The notes under the pieces: generated by a model
Databases searched by the model: none
What the model was told of the DNA's origin: nothing
Seen by the model: the letters and a program-made list of their open reading frames with translations, nothing else
Source of the DNA: JAZOTK01 sp045534775
GTDB lineage: Bacteria; Bacillota; Clostridia; RUG12999
Reading direction: 5' to 3'
Length of the DNA: 40,617 bases
NCBI GenBank assembly: GCA_045534775.1
Contig: JAZSKI010000019.1
Span: forward strand, 1-40,617
Made by a program: the position numbers and the translations under genes
In this document: positions 7,478-15,522 of the stretch, in pieces
Numbering within the stretch: the first letter of the stretch is position 1
How the letters are laid out: every line of letters starts with the position of its first letter

Positions 7478-7582
7478 ATAAATCTCGTTGCCGTATGGCA
7501 ACATATCAAGTCATTTATGACATATCGAAAATCAAGAAACGAGATTTATATCGATAATGAATTCGCTACGTGAATTCATTAT
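7478..7582. repeat. structured palindromic intergenic element
   Basis: The gap between rnhA and spmA holds a nest of inverted repeats. A 12-bp outer pair (7478-7489 with 7538-7549) encloses two small hairpins: TTGCC-GTAT-GGCAA (7488-7501) and GTCA-TTTA-TGAC (7510-7521). Next to it lies a perfect 11-bp inverted repeat, ATAATGAATTC (7554-7564) with GAATTCATTAT (7572-7582), around a 7-base loop. The density of exact pairing is far above that of other gaps in this window. It resembles the small non-coding palindromic repeats (MITE-like or REP-like) scattered in many gut Clostridia, but only one copy is visible here. It codes for nothing convincing. Confidence 0.6.
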
Positions 7583-7654
7583 ATCACAAAACTGTACTTA
7601 TTGCAATAGAAAACACATATTTTATATAGAAAATAAATTTAAGTCGGTGATGAA

Positions 7655-8215
7655 ATGTTTAACTATATCTGGGCAGTAATGATTTTAATATCCGTTGTTT
7701 TTTCGTTTTTCAGCGGGACGGCGGAGACGGTGACTTCTGCGGCGGCGGAGGGTGGGATTGCCGCTGTGGAATTCTCTCTTGAGCTTATAGGTATTATGGC
7801 TTTTTGGAACGGAATAATGAATATTGCGGAAAAAAGCGGAATAATCCAAAAATTTGCAAAGGTAATAAAACCCGTTTTCAGAAAGTTGTTTAAATCTGTT
7901 GACCCTAAAAGCCCTGCCGCCGAAAATATGCTGATGAATATAACCGCCAATATTTTAGGGCTTGGCAACGGTGCCACGCCTTTCGGAATCAAAGCCATGA
8001 AGGAGCTTGGAAAACCCGCAGGGGGCATTGCCACTGATGATATGATTATGTTTTTAGTTTTCAACACGGCATCTATTCAGCTTATTCCCACTACCGTAAT
8101 TGCAATGCGAAGTGCCGCCGGCAGCAGTATGCCCTCTGAAATAACCGTTCCTGTATGGATTGTATCCTGCGCTGCCCTGGCTGTTGGCATTTTTGTCGCC
8201 CGGAGGTTCAGATGA
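7655..8215 (+). CDS. spmA: spore maturation protein A
   Basis: 186-residue SpmA, a membrane protein of the nucleoside-recognition/Gate fold needed for spore core dehydration and heat resistance in Bacillus and Clostridium. It has four to five hydrophobic segments and the family blocks MAFWNGIMNIAEKSGI, NMLMNITANILGLGNGATPFGIKAM and MIMFLVFNTASIQLIPTTVIAMRS. The ATG at 7655 follows GGTGAT. The TGA at 8213-8215 overlaps the ATG of spmB (ATGA), the usual coupled arrangement. A possible TTGCAA/TATAGA promoter lies about 40 bases upstream, but a sporulation sigma factor is also likely; I could not assign one. Confidence 0.95.
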   Translation: MFNYIWAVMILISVVFSFFSGTAETVTSAAAEGGIAAVEFSLELIGIMAFWNGIMNIAEKSGIIQKFAKVIKPVFRKLFKSVDPKSPAAENMLMNITANILGLGNGATPFGIKAMKELGKPAGGIATDDMIMFLVFNTASIQLIPTTVIAMRSAAGSSMPSEITVPVWIVSCAALAVGIFVARRFR

Positions 8216-8727
8216 CATCTTATATAATTCCGTTTATTATTATGATTATTATTGTTTTGGGGCTTATCAGAAAAGGGGATGTTTTTTCGCCCTTCCTTGA
8301 AGGTGCAAGGGAGGGACTTCGGCTCGCTATTGATATTTTCCCTAATATTTTAGGAATTATGACAGCAATATATATGCTTCGTTCATCGGGAGCTATTGAA
8401 CTGCTGTCTGCCTTTTTAACGCCTGTGCTTAAGCCTTTGCGTTTTCCGCCTGAGGTTATTCCTCTTGCGGTTTTGCGACCCGTTTCGGGAAGCGGCGCTT
8501 TAAGTATAGTAAAGGATATTTTGGAAACCTACGGCCCCGACAGCTATATCGGGAGAGTTGCTTCCGTTATGATGGGGTCTACCGAAACCACTTTTTATAC
8601 CGTAGCACTTTATTTTGGCGTGGCAGGTATAAAAAATATCCGCCACACGTTAAAAGCAGCACTTGCGGCGGATATTACAGGTATAATATTGAGCATTATA
8701 ATATGCAATTTATTTTTCAGAATGTAA
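8212..8727 (+). CDS. spmB: spore maturation protein B
   Basis: 171-residue SpmB, partner of SpmA with the same Gate fold. Family blocks visible are FLEGAREGLRLAIDIFPNILGIM, PLAVLRPVSGSGALSIVKDIL and the GSTETTFYTVALYFG motif. The start is the ATG at 8212 inside the ATGA overlap with spmA; an in-frame opening from 8155 lies entirely within spmA. SpmA and SpmB probably form one complex in the forespore or mother-cell membrane. Its last 11 bases overlap the end of the convergent glyS. Confidence 0.95.
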   Translation: MTSYIIPFIIMIIIVLGLIRKGDVFSPFLEGAREGLRLAIDIFPNILGIMTAIYMLRSSGAIELLSAFLTPVLKPLRFPPEVIPLAVLRPVSGSGALSIVKDILETYGPDSYIGRVASVMMGSTETTFYTVALYFGVAGIKNIRHTLKAALAADITGIILSIIICNLFFRM

Positions 8728-10108
8728 TTTTTTCAGAAATATAGTTTACCAAATCCTCGATTTTAACCAATTCCTGTTCCATAGTATCTCTGTCACGAAC
8801 AGTAACCGTGCCATTTTCAAGAGAATCAAAATCGTAGGTAACACAGAAGGGAGTACCGATTTCATCTTGTCTTCTGTAGCGTTTTCCTATACTGCCGGCT
8901 TCGTCATATTCAACCATAAAATGCTTTGCAAGCAGTTCATAAACCTCGAGAGCTTTCTCGGAAAGCTTTTTGGAAAGAGGCAACACAGCCGCTTTATAGG
9001 GAGCGAGAGCAGGATGCAGGTGCATAACTGTTCTTACGTCGCCTTCGGCAATTTCCTCTTCGTCATAGGCTTCTACCAAAAATGCAAGAGCCACACGGTC
9101 CGCACCAAGTGACGGTTCAACTACGTAAGGAACATATTTTTCGTTGGTGAACGGGTCTGTATATTCCATACTTTCACCGGAATGAGTCGAATGCTGTGTC
9201 AAGTCGAAATCTGTGCGGTCAGCAATACCCCAAAGCTCACCCCAACCGAAGGGGAACATAAATTCAATATCAGTGGTTGCGTTGGAATAGTGCGATAATT
9301 CTTCGGGGTCATGGTCACGAAGCTTTAAGTTTTCGGGTTTGATTCCCAGAGAATATAACCAATTTGTGCAATAATCCTTCCAATATTTGAACCATTCGAG
9401 GTCGGTGCCGGGGGCACAGAAGAATTCAAGCTCCATCTGTTCAAATTCGCGGGTTCTGAAGATAAAGTTACCCGGTGTTATTTCGTTACGGAAGGATTTA
9501 CCTATCTGAGCTATACCGAAAGGAACTTTTTTTCTGCAGGAACGCTGAACACTTTTGAAGTTAACGAAAATACCCTGCGCTGTTTCGGGACGGAGATATA
9601 ATTCGGATTTGGAATCCTCTGTTACGCCCTGGAAGGTTTTAAACATAAGGTTAAATTTACGGATATCCGTATAATTAAGCCTGCCGCATTCGGGGCACAC
9701 GATATTGTTTTCGTTGATATAGCTGAGCATCTGTTCGTTGCTCCAGCCGCCTACATTGATGACCTCGCCTTTTGCAGCAGCATAATCCTCAATCAATTTA
9801 TCTGCACGGTGACGGGTTTTACATTCTTTACAGTCCATAAGCGGGTCGGAAAAACCGCCTACGTGACCTGATGCTACCCAAGTCATAGGATTCATAAGAA
9901 TTGCCGCATCAAGGCCTACGTTGTAGGGGGATTCCTGGACAAATTTTTTCCACCACGCACGTTTAACGTTATTTTTAAATTCAACACCTAAAGGACCGTA
10001 ATCCCAGGAATTGGCAAGACCGCCGTAAATCTCAGAACCGGGGAATATAAAACCTCTGCCTTTACATAAGGCGACGATTTTCTCCATAGTCTTCTCTGTA
10101 TTTTTCAA
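8717..10108 (-). CDS. glyQS: glycyl-tRNA synthetase, single-chain dimeric type
   Basis: Class II glycyl-tRNA synthetase of the alpha2 type (about 463 residues), charging tRNA-Gly in the cytosol. Visible parts are the N-terminal MEKIVALCKGRGFIFPGSEIYGGLANSWDYGPLG, zinc-type cysteine pairs CKECKTRH and CPECGRLN, the motif 2 region SFRNEITPGNFIFRTREFEQMELEFF, motif 3 with EPSLGADRVALAFL, and an anticodon-binding domain from about residue 370. GAAGGA lies 9 bases before a TTG at 10108 but directly abuts the in-frame ATG at 10117, so the TTG is the likelier start; the ATG would add three residues. A TTGACA-N17-TAACAT promoter overlaps the end of trpB2. Confidence 0.94.
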   Translation of the reverse strand: MKNTEKTMEKIVALCKGRGFIFPGSEIYGGLANSWDYGPLGVEFKNNVKRAWWKKFVQESPYNVGLDAAILMNPMTWVASGHVGGFSDPLMDCKECKTRHRADKLIEDYAAAKGEVINVGGWSNEQMLSYINENNIVCPECGRLNYTDIRKFNLMFKTFQGVTEDSKSELYLRPETAQGIFVNFKSVQRSCRKKVPFGIAQIGKSFRNEITPGNFIFRTREFEQMELEFFCAPGTDLEWFKYWKDYCTNWLYSLGIKPENLKLRDHDPEELSHYSNATTDIEFMFPFGWGELWGIADRTDFDLTQHSTHSGESMEYTDPFTNEKYVPYVVEPSLGADRVALAFLVEAYDEEEIAEGDVRTVMHLHPALAPYKAAVLPLSKKLSEKALEVYELLAKHFMVEYDEAGSIGKRYRRQDEIGTPFCVTYDFDSLENGTVTVRDRDTMEQELVKIEDLVNYISEKITF

Positions 10109-10144
10109 AATTATCATTCCTTCGCTGTTTATTTCTTATATTAT

Positions 10145-10173
10145 ATGTTATCAAAAAAAAGCCGGTTTGTCAA
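10145..10173 (-). promoter_or_regulatory. probable SigA promoter of glyQS
   Basis: Reverse-strand TTGACA (10168-10173) and TAACAT (10145-10150) are spaced by 17 bases, with a T-rich spacer. A better -10 (TATAAT) a few bases further on gives a 22-base spacing and is less likely. The leader is short and shows no T-box, unlike that of trpB2 next door. Confidence 0.55.
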
Positions 10174-10181
10174 TAGTTGTA

Positions 10182-11552
10182 TTAAAATTCAGGAAGCTTT
10201 GCAAGGGCTTTTTCTATTTCCTCATCAGTAGGAACATAATCGTCCATTTTTCCGTCGTGGAATTTCTCGTAGGCATACATATCAAAATAACCCGTTCCCG
10301 TAAGTCCGAAGAGAATAGTCTTTTCTTCGCCTGTTTCCTTGCATTTAAGGGCCTCATCTATAGCAACCTTAATTGCATGACTGCTTTCGGGTGCAGGCAG
10401 GATACCTTCTATTCTTGCAAAATATTCTGCCGCCGCAAATACATCAGTCTGTTTTACGGATACCGCTTCCATAAGCCCGTCATCATAGAGCTGTGACAGC
10501 GTAGAGCTCATACCGTGGTATCTCAATCCGCCTGCGTGAGTTGAAGACGGAATAAATCCGCTACCGAGAGTATACATCTTCGACAGAGGACACACCATTC
10601 CCGTATCACAATAATCGTAGGCATACTTACCTCTTGTGAAGCTTGGGCAGGATACAGGCTCAACAGCAATAATTCTGTAATCCGCCTCGCCTTTTATTTT
10701 CTGACCCATAAAGGGAGCGATAAGACCGCCCAGATTTGAACCGCCGCCTGCACAGCCGATAATAATATCAGCCTTTTCACCGTATTTATCCAGAGCCGCC
10801 TTGGATTCAAGACCTATTACGGTCTGATGGAGCATTACCTGGTTAAGCACACTGCCTAAAACATATCTGTAACCTTCCATTGAGGTTGCCGCTTCAACAG
10901 CTTCGGATATTGCACAGCCAAGACTTCCCGTTGTACCGGGATGTTCCTCTAAAATCTTACGACCAACCTTTGTATCGGCAGAGGGCGAAGGCGTAACAGA
11001 TGCCCCATAGGTTCTCATAACCTCACGTCTGAAAGGCTTTTGCTCATAAGATACCTTTACCATATATACCTTACAGTCAAGGTCAAAATAAGAACACGCC
11101 ATAGAAAGAGCTGTTCCCCACTGACCCGCGCCTGTTTCTGTGGTAACACCGCGAAGCCCCTGTTTTTTAGCGTAATATGCCTGCGCTATGGCAGAATTAA
11201 GCTTATGACTTCCGCTGGTGTTGTTTCCTTCAAATTTGTAATAAATTTTTGCAGGTGTACCCAGCTTTTCTTCAAGACAGTAAGCTCTTACAAGAGGTGC
11301 AGGACGGTACATTTTATAGAAATCAACTATATCCTGCGGTATATCAAAATACGGCGTTGTTTCATCAAGCTCCTGTTTTACAAGCTCATCACAAAATACC
11401 TTTGACAAATCCTCCGAAGTTATAGGCTTTAAGGTTTCCGGATTTAAAAGGGGTGCCGGTTTGTTTTTCATATCAGCACGCAGATTATACCATTGCTTCG
11501 GAAGCTCACTTTCACTAAGATAAATTTTGTAGGGTATTTCTTTTTTTGACAT
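10182..11552 (-). CDS. trpB2: tryptophan synthase beta-like protein, TrpB2 type
   Basis: 456-residue PLP enzyme of the TrpB2 branch, longer than ordinary TrpB (about 400) and known to work without TrpA in some organisms, condensing indole with serine (or phosphoserine) to tryptophan. Visible are the N-terminal extension up to residue 85, PLP lysine K117 in NTSGSHKLNS, the catalytic-glutamate region TTETGAGQWG, phosphate loop CAGGGSNLGG, and the RIEGILPAPESSHA block. No trpA, trpC or trpD is nearby, so scavenged indole is a reasonable substrate. AAAGGAG precedes the start. Transcription begins behind a T-box whose specifier reads UGG (Trp), which independently supports a role in tryptophan supply. 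Confidence 0.93.
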   Translation of the reverse strand: MSKKEIPYKIYLSESELPKQWYNLRADMKNKPAPLLNPETLKPITSEDLSKVFCDELVKQELDETTPYFDIPQDIVDFYKMYRPAPLVRAYCLEEKLGTPAKIYYKFEGNNTSGSHKLNSAIAQAYYAKKQGLRGVTTETGAGQWGTALSMACSYFDLDCKVYMVKVSYEQKPFRREVMRTYGASVTPSPSADTKVGRKILEEHPGTTGSLGCAISEAVEAATSMEGYRYVLGSVLNQVMLHQTVIGLESKAALDKYGEKADIIIGCAGGGSNLGGLIAPFMGQKIKGEADYRIIAVEPVSCPSFTRGKYAYDYCDTGMVCPLSKMYTLGSGFIPSSTHAGGLRYHGMSSTLSQLYDDGLMEAVSVKQTDVFAAAEYFARIEGILPAPESSHAIKVAIDEALKCKETGEEKTILFGLTGTGYFDMYAYEKFHDGKMDDYVPTDEEIEKALAKLPEF

Positions 11553-11582
11553 TTGTCATTCTCCTTTCTTTTCAGGGACAAT

Positions 11583-11850
11583 AAAAAAACTCCTGTCCCA
11601 TAAAATGCTGGGACAAGAGTTATAATAAACTCCTGCGGTGCCACCCGGCTTGACGACTTACGTCCACTTTTCACGTACCATCATACGCAGATTTTTGATA
11701 ACGGAGAAATCTACTCCGGCGCACATACTCGAAAATCTTTCTGATTGCCCTCAGATGTCCATTCGGTAATACCCTTTATACTGTAATTACACCATCTACA
11801 GCTCTCTGAAATAAAGCAAATAAAACCTACTTACTCACCTTCATCGGTTT
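11583..11850 (-). promoter_or_regulatory. T-box riboswitch, tryptophan (UGG) specifier, upstream of trpB2
   Basis: Read on the reverse strand, the leader contains the conserved T-box sequence GGGTGGCACCGCAGG (11632-11646) followed by a terminator: AACTCTTGTCCCA (11609-11621) pairs with TGGGACAGGAGTT (11588-11600), then a T run. Stem I begins near AGAGAGCTGTAGATGGTG, and its return side reads GAA-UGG-ACATCTGAGG. The UGG at 11759-11761, followed by A, is in the specifier position. Uncharged tRNA-Trp is therefore expected to bind and prevent termination, raising trpB2 expression when tryptophan is short. Confidence 0.9.
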
Positions 11851-11855
11851 ACTAT

Positions 11856-11884
11856 ATTATATCACTTATATAAAATTTTGTCAA
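11856..11884 (-). promoter_or_regulatory. SigA promoter of the T-box/trpB2 transcript
   Basis: Reverse-strand TTGACA (11879-11884) and TATAAT (11856-11861) are spaced by 17 bases, a perfect consensus. The predicted transcript starts near 11849, shortly before T-box stem I. Its -35 lies 28 bases from the -35 of the divergent glycine-riboswitch promoter. Confidence 0.85.
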
Positions 11885-11912
11885 TGATTTTTTTGAATTT
11901 TTTAAATTTGTA

Positions 11913-11941
11913 TTGACAAACGGACGGTTTTTGTATATAAT
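11913..11941 (+). promoter_or_regulatory. SigA promoter of the glycine riboswitch/symporter transcript
   Basis: TTGACA (11913-11918) and TATAAT (11936-11941) are spaced by 17 bases. It points right, back to back with the trpB2 promoter, so one short AT-rich interval feeds two amino-acid-sensing leaders. Confidence 0.85.
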
Positions 11942-11951
11942 TGATACTGTG

Positions 11952-12078
11952 TTCCTGTGAAACCCTCAGAATTTTAAGACCGGGGGCAGAGGAAACTCCG
12001 GAGAATCTCGTTAAGAGTGCCGAAGGTGCAAGGCGATTTCGCCGAATCTCTCAGGCAAAAGGACGGAGCAGATAAGTC
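11952..12078 (+). promoter_or_regulatory. glycine riboswitch
   Basis: The segment holds the conserved glycine aptamer core: CGGAGAATCTCG (about 11999-12010), GCCGAAGGTGCAAG (12019-12032), a GGCGATTTCGCC hairpin, and TCTCAGGCAAAAGGACGGAG (12050-12068). Only one complete aptamer is visible, where many glycine riboswitches are tandem. The bases upstream (CCCTC at 11963-11967 and GGGGGC at 11982-11987) could form the small accessory stem that replaces the missing aptamer in singlet forms. It controls the symporter that follows, a typical target. Confidence 0.9.
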
Positions 12079-12104
12079 TGTATATGTCCATGTGCATTTT
12101 TCGG

Positions 12105-12133
12105 AGTCATCGGTTTGATGGCTTTATTTTTTT
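12105..12133 (+). terminator. expression-platform terminator of the glycine riboswitch
   Basis: AGTCATC (12105-12111) pairs with GATGGCT (12117-12123, one G-T pair) around GGTTT and is followed by a T-rich run to 12133, just before the GGGAGG ribosome binding site of the symporter. This implies control at transcription termination. The sign of the response (on or off with glycine) cannot be read reliably by eye. Confidence 0.7.
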
Positions 12134-12154
12134 ATATACCGGGAGGAAAATATT

Positions 12155-13576
12155 ATGGAAGAATTTTTAGATACCTTGCTGAAAGCGGTTCAGACCGTCA
12201 ACGGTTATCTGGCAGACTACATTTTAATTATTCTGCTAATAGGAACAGGACTTTTCTTCACCATAAAAACGCGTTTCGTTCAGGTGCGTTGTTTTGGTGA
12301 GAGTATGAAGCTTGTGTTTGGTAACATAAAGCTGTTTGGCGGGAAATCGGGCGGCGGGCTTTCGTCATTTCAGGCACTTGCCACAGCTATAGCGGCACAG
12401 GTAGGTACAGGTAATATCGTAGGTGCTTCGGGAGCTATTTTAGTGGGTGGTCCGGGAGCGATTTTCTGGATGTGGGTCATTGCTTTTTTAGGTATGGCAA
12501 CAATCTACGCTGAAGCTGTGTTGGCACAGGAAACGAGAGTAACGGACAAGGAAGGTAATGTTCACGGTGGTCCTGTTTATTACATAAAACGTGCTTTCCC
12601 AAACGGATTTGGTACATTCCTTGCTATTTTCTTTGCCATTGCAATTACTTTGGCTTTAGGCTTTATGGGTTCGATGGTACAATCAAACTCCATTGCAGAA
12701 TCTTGCAATACAGCCTTTGGTGTTGAAGGCTGGATTGCAGGACTTATAATTGCGGCGGCTTCTGCATTTATTTTCTTAGGCGGAATTCAGCGAATAGCCG
12801 CTGTTACGGAAAAGCTGGTTCCTGTTATGGCAGTCCTCTTCCTCCTTGGCGGACTTTATACACTTATTGTACGTATACAATATATTCCTCAGACCTTTGG
12901 TATGATATTCAAATATGCCTTTACCCCCTCGGCGTTTATAGGTGGCGGTATCGGCTATGCTATTAAAACAGCTGTCAGCCAGGGTGCCAAAAGAGGTCTT
13001 TTCTCCAACGAGGCAGGTATGGGTTCAACTCCCCATGCTCACGCTATGGCAAATGTTGAAAAGCCTCACGACCAGGGCGTTGTAGCTATGGCAGGTGTAT
13101 TTATAGATACCTTTGCAGTTCTTACAATGACAGCTCTTGTTATTATCTCCTGCCTTTATACAGGAGACGGCATATTAGCAGGGCTTACAGGCGATGCTTA
13201 TATTGCCGCAACAACCGGTCCTGATGCAATAATTACAAAAACAAATGCTATGCAGCTTGCTTTTTCGGGAATCATTTCGTTTGGTGATATTTTTGTGGCA
13301 ATCTGTTTGCTGTTCTTTGCTTTTTCTACAATTATAAGCTGGAACTTCTTTGGCAAGCTTAACGTGCAGTATCTCTTTAAAAACAACAAAGCCGCAACCG
13401 CAATCTATTCTGTGATTGCAATAATCTTTATATTACTCGGCTCTTTGCTTTCCAATAACCTGGTCTGGGAGCTTACGGACTTTTTCAATTATCTTATGGT
13501 AATACCTAACGTAATCGCTCTTATAGCCCTTTACAAAACAGTTGAAAAGGCTTCGGGAAGTAAACTGAATAAATAA
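12155..13576 (+). CDS. sodium:alanine/glycine symporter (AGCS family)
   Basis: 473-residue inner-membrane transporter of the alanine/glycine:cation symporter family (AlsT/DagA/AgcS), with about ten to eleven hydrophobic segments. Family hallmarks are LSSFQALATAIAAQVGTGNIVGA (residues about 69-91), ETRV with VHGGPVYYI, and AVSQGAKRGLFSNEAGMGSTPHAHA (about residues 275-300). It imports alanine or glycine with Na+. GGGAGG at 12141-12146 gives the start at 12155. The upstream glycine riboswitch points to glycine as substrate or signal. A bidirectional terminator follows directly. Confidence 0.95.
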   Translation: MEEFLDTLLKAVQTVNGYLADYILIILLIGTGLFFTIKTRFVQVRCFGESMKLVFGNIKLFGGKSGGGLSSFQALATAIAAQVGTGNIVGASGAILVGGPGAIFWMWVIAFLGMATIYAEAVLAQETRVTDKEGNVHGGPVYYIKRAFPNGFGTFLAIFFAIAITLALGFMGSMVQSNSIAESCNTAFGVEGWIAGLIIAAASAFIFLGGIQRIAAVTEKLVPVMAVLFLLGGLYTLIVRIQYIPQTFGMIFKYAFTPSAFIGGGIGYAIKTAVSQGAKRGLFSNEAGMGSTPHAHAMANVEKPHDQGVVAMAGVFIDTFAVLTMTALVIISCLYTGDGILAGLTGDAYIAATTGPDAIITKTNAMQLAFSGIISFGDIFVAICLLFFAFSTIISWNFFGKLNVQYLFKNNKAATAIYSVIAIIFILLGSLLSNNLVWELTDFFNYLMVIPNVIALIALYKTVEKASGSKLNK

Positions 13577-13577
13577 T

Positions 13578-13612
13578 AAAAACCGCAGGCGTTTCCTTTG
13601 CCTGCGGTTTTT
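13578..13612. terminator. bidirectional terminator between symporter and ABC-F gene
   Basis: AAAAACCGCAGGC (13578-13590) pairs perfectly with GCCTGCGGTTTTT (13600-13612) around a 9-base loop. It has T runs on both strands and separates the two convergent genes. It overlaps the first bases of the ABC-F stop codon at 13611-13613. Confidence 0.9.
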
Positions 13613-15509
13613 ATGGATTCATTTCTTCTAATTTGCTACTCATTTCTTCCCAATTTTCCATCAGAACATCAATTTTTTTTCTATACTCCGTAATTTCATT
13701 TGTTATTTCCATAATTTTTGTATAGTCTGCCTGAATTTCGGGATTTTTGAGGTTCTCCTCGCAGAGAGAAATTTCAGCTTCTAATTCCTCGATTTCTTTT
13801 TCGCTTCTGGCGATACCACTCCGCAGCTTGCGGATTTCCGCGTCTCTTTCCTTTTTCATACGGTAATCTTTGCCGCCATCGCCTTTCTTCTTAGGGGCAG
13901 TATTATTCTTTAATCTTTCTAAATAATAATCGTAATTGCCCTCGTAGATTTTTATTCCGTCAGGAGTGAGGCGATATATTTTATCGGCAAGACGGTTTAT
14001 AAAATATCTGTCGTGGGAGATTATGAACATAGTACCGCTGTATCCGTCAAAAGCGTTTTCCAAAGCCTCTTTAGATGCTATGTCAAGATGGTTGGTAGGC
14101 TCGTCAAGCATAAGAAAATTACTGCCCGACAGCATCAGCTTAAGTAAGGACACCCTCGCCTTCTCGCCGCCGCTTAAAACGGAAATATCCTTAAACACGT
14201 CCTCGTCCTTGAACAGAAAAGCCGCACAGGCATTTCGTATTTCCGTCTGAGTTTTCTTCGGATATTTATCCCAAATCTCGTCTATAACCGTTTTTCGCTC
14301 ATCTAAATCGCTCTGCGCCTGGTCGTAATACCCGATTTCTACGTCACTGCCGTGACGTATCATACCTTCTGCGGGAGTGTATTCTCCCAGCAAGGTTTTG
14401 AAAAGAGTGGTTTTCCCGCAACCATTGGGTCCTAAAAGGAATATTCGCTCGCCTCTTCTGATATGGAGGTTTATATTTCTGAAAATTTCTTTCCCGTCAA
14501 ATTTCATTTTTAAGTTTTCTGCCGTAATGACATCATTGCCGCCCGTTTTGTTGGTAGTGAACTCAAACCTGATGCTTTCTGCCTCATCGGGAGGAGCCTC
14601 AAGGGTTTTCTCAAGCCTGTCAATCATCTTAAGCTTGCTTTCGGCAGTCTTTATGTTACGCTCGCGGTTCCATCTCCGCTGTTGCTCCACAATGCCCTCA
14701 ATGCGTTTTATTTCACGCATAGTGTTGGCATATTTTTTCTCCATAGCATCAATATTTTCCTCGCGTAATGCCAGGTATCTTGTGTAATTTCCGTTATATA
14801 CAGTCAAGCTGCTGCCATTCATTTCAAAGGTTTTTTCCGTAACCTTATCCAGAAAATATCTGTCGTGGGAAATCACCAGAACAGCTCCGCTGTAATCGGA
14901 AATAAATTCCTCCAGCCAGGTGACCGCCGTAATATCAAGATGGTTGGTAGGCTCGTCAAGGAGAAGTAAATTACAGCCTCCGAGAAGCATTTTTGCCAGC
15001 TTTATACGGGTTAGTTCTCCTCCGCTGAGAATTCTCAGGGGCTTTGCAAAATCCTTTTCATCAAATCCAAGACCCATCAGAGTGGCACGGGTACGGCTTT
15101 TATATACAAAACCGCCGTCTCTCTCATATTTCTCCGTCATTTCGTGCTGTTTCACCGTCAACGCCGAAACATCACCGTCACCTATTTCAATCTCCAGATT
15201 TATATCATCAATATCTGATTCCAGCTTTATAAGGTCGCTGAAAACGCTGAGAGCTTCCTCATAGACCGTTACAGACTCATCCGTGGGTGTGTACTGCTCC
15301 ATATATCCCATTTTCAGCTCTTTGCTTTTATAAATATCGCCGCTGTCGTAGGGAAGCTCACCCGTTATGATTTTAAAAAGAGTGGTTTTTCCTGCGCCGT
15401 TAACACCTACCAGCCCTATTTTGCTGTTTTCGGCTATTTCAAAAGATATTTTTTCAAAGAGCAGTTCACTTCCAAAATATTTCGTAATATTGCTTAGTCC
15501 AAGTAACAT
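13611..15509 (-). CDS. ABC-F family ATPase (ribosome-associated type)
   Basis: 632-residue soluble protein with two ABC cassettes and no membrane segment. Walker A motifs are GVNGAGKT (35-42) and GPNGCGKT (360-367), signatures LSGGE (161-165 and 445-449), and Walker B runs LLLLDEPTNHLD (181-192) and LMLDEPTNHLD. Between the cassettes lies the charged linker (about 245-310) that reaches the ribosomal tRNA sites in ABC-F proteins, and the C-terminus (about 545-632) is a coiled coil. The order and length fit the YdiF/Uup-like housekeeping group better than the drug-resistance group, but resistance cannot be excluded from sequence alone. It follows the PLP-enzyme gene by 13 bases and is probably co-transcribed with it. 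Confidence 0.9.
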   Translation of the reverse strand: MLLGLSNITKYFGSELLFEKISFEIAENSKIGLVGVNGAGKTTLFKIITGELPYDSGDIYKSKELKMGYMEQYTPTDESVTVYEEALSVFSDLIKLESDIDDINLEIEIGDGDVSALTVKQHEMTEKYERDGGFVYKSRTRATLMGLGFDEKDFAKPLRILSGGELTRIKLAKMLLGGCNLLLLDEPTNHLDITAVTWLEEFISDYSGAVLVISHDRYFLDKVTEKTFEMNGSSLTVYNGNYTRYLALREENIDAMEKKYANTMREIKRIEGIVEQQRRWNRERNIKTAESKLKMIDRLEKTLEAPPDEAESIRFEFTTNKTGGNDVITAENLKMKFDGKEIFRNINLHIRRGERIFLLGPNGCGKTTLFKTLLGEYTPAEGMIRHGSDVEIGYYDQAQSDLDERKTVIDEIWDKYPKKTQTEIRNACAAFLFKDEDVFKDISVLSGGEKARVSLLKLMLSGSNFLMLDEPTNHLDIASKEALENAFDGYSGTMFIISHDRYFINRLADKIYRLTPDGIKIYEGNYDYYLERLKNNTAPKKKGDGGKDYRMKKERDAEIRKLRSGIARSEKEIEELEAEISLCEENLKNPEIQADYTKIMEITNEITEYRKKIDVLMENWEEMSSKLEEMNP

Positions 15510-15522
15510 AGCTATCCTCGCA

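Noticed and set aside
7426..7509. 28-residue N-terminal extension of rnhA
   Set aside because: It runs through the palindromic element, and RNase HI of usual length starts at 7425 with YTDG at the proper distance.
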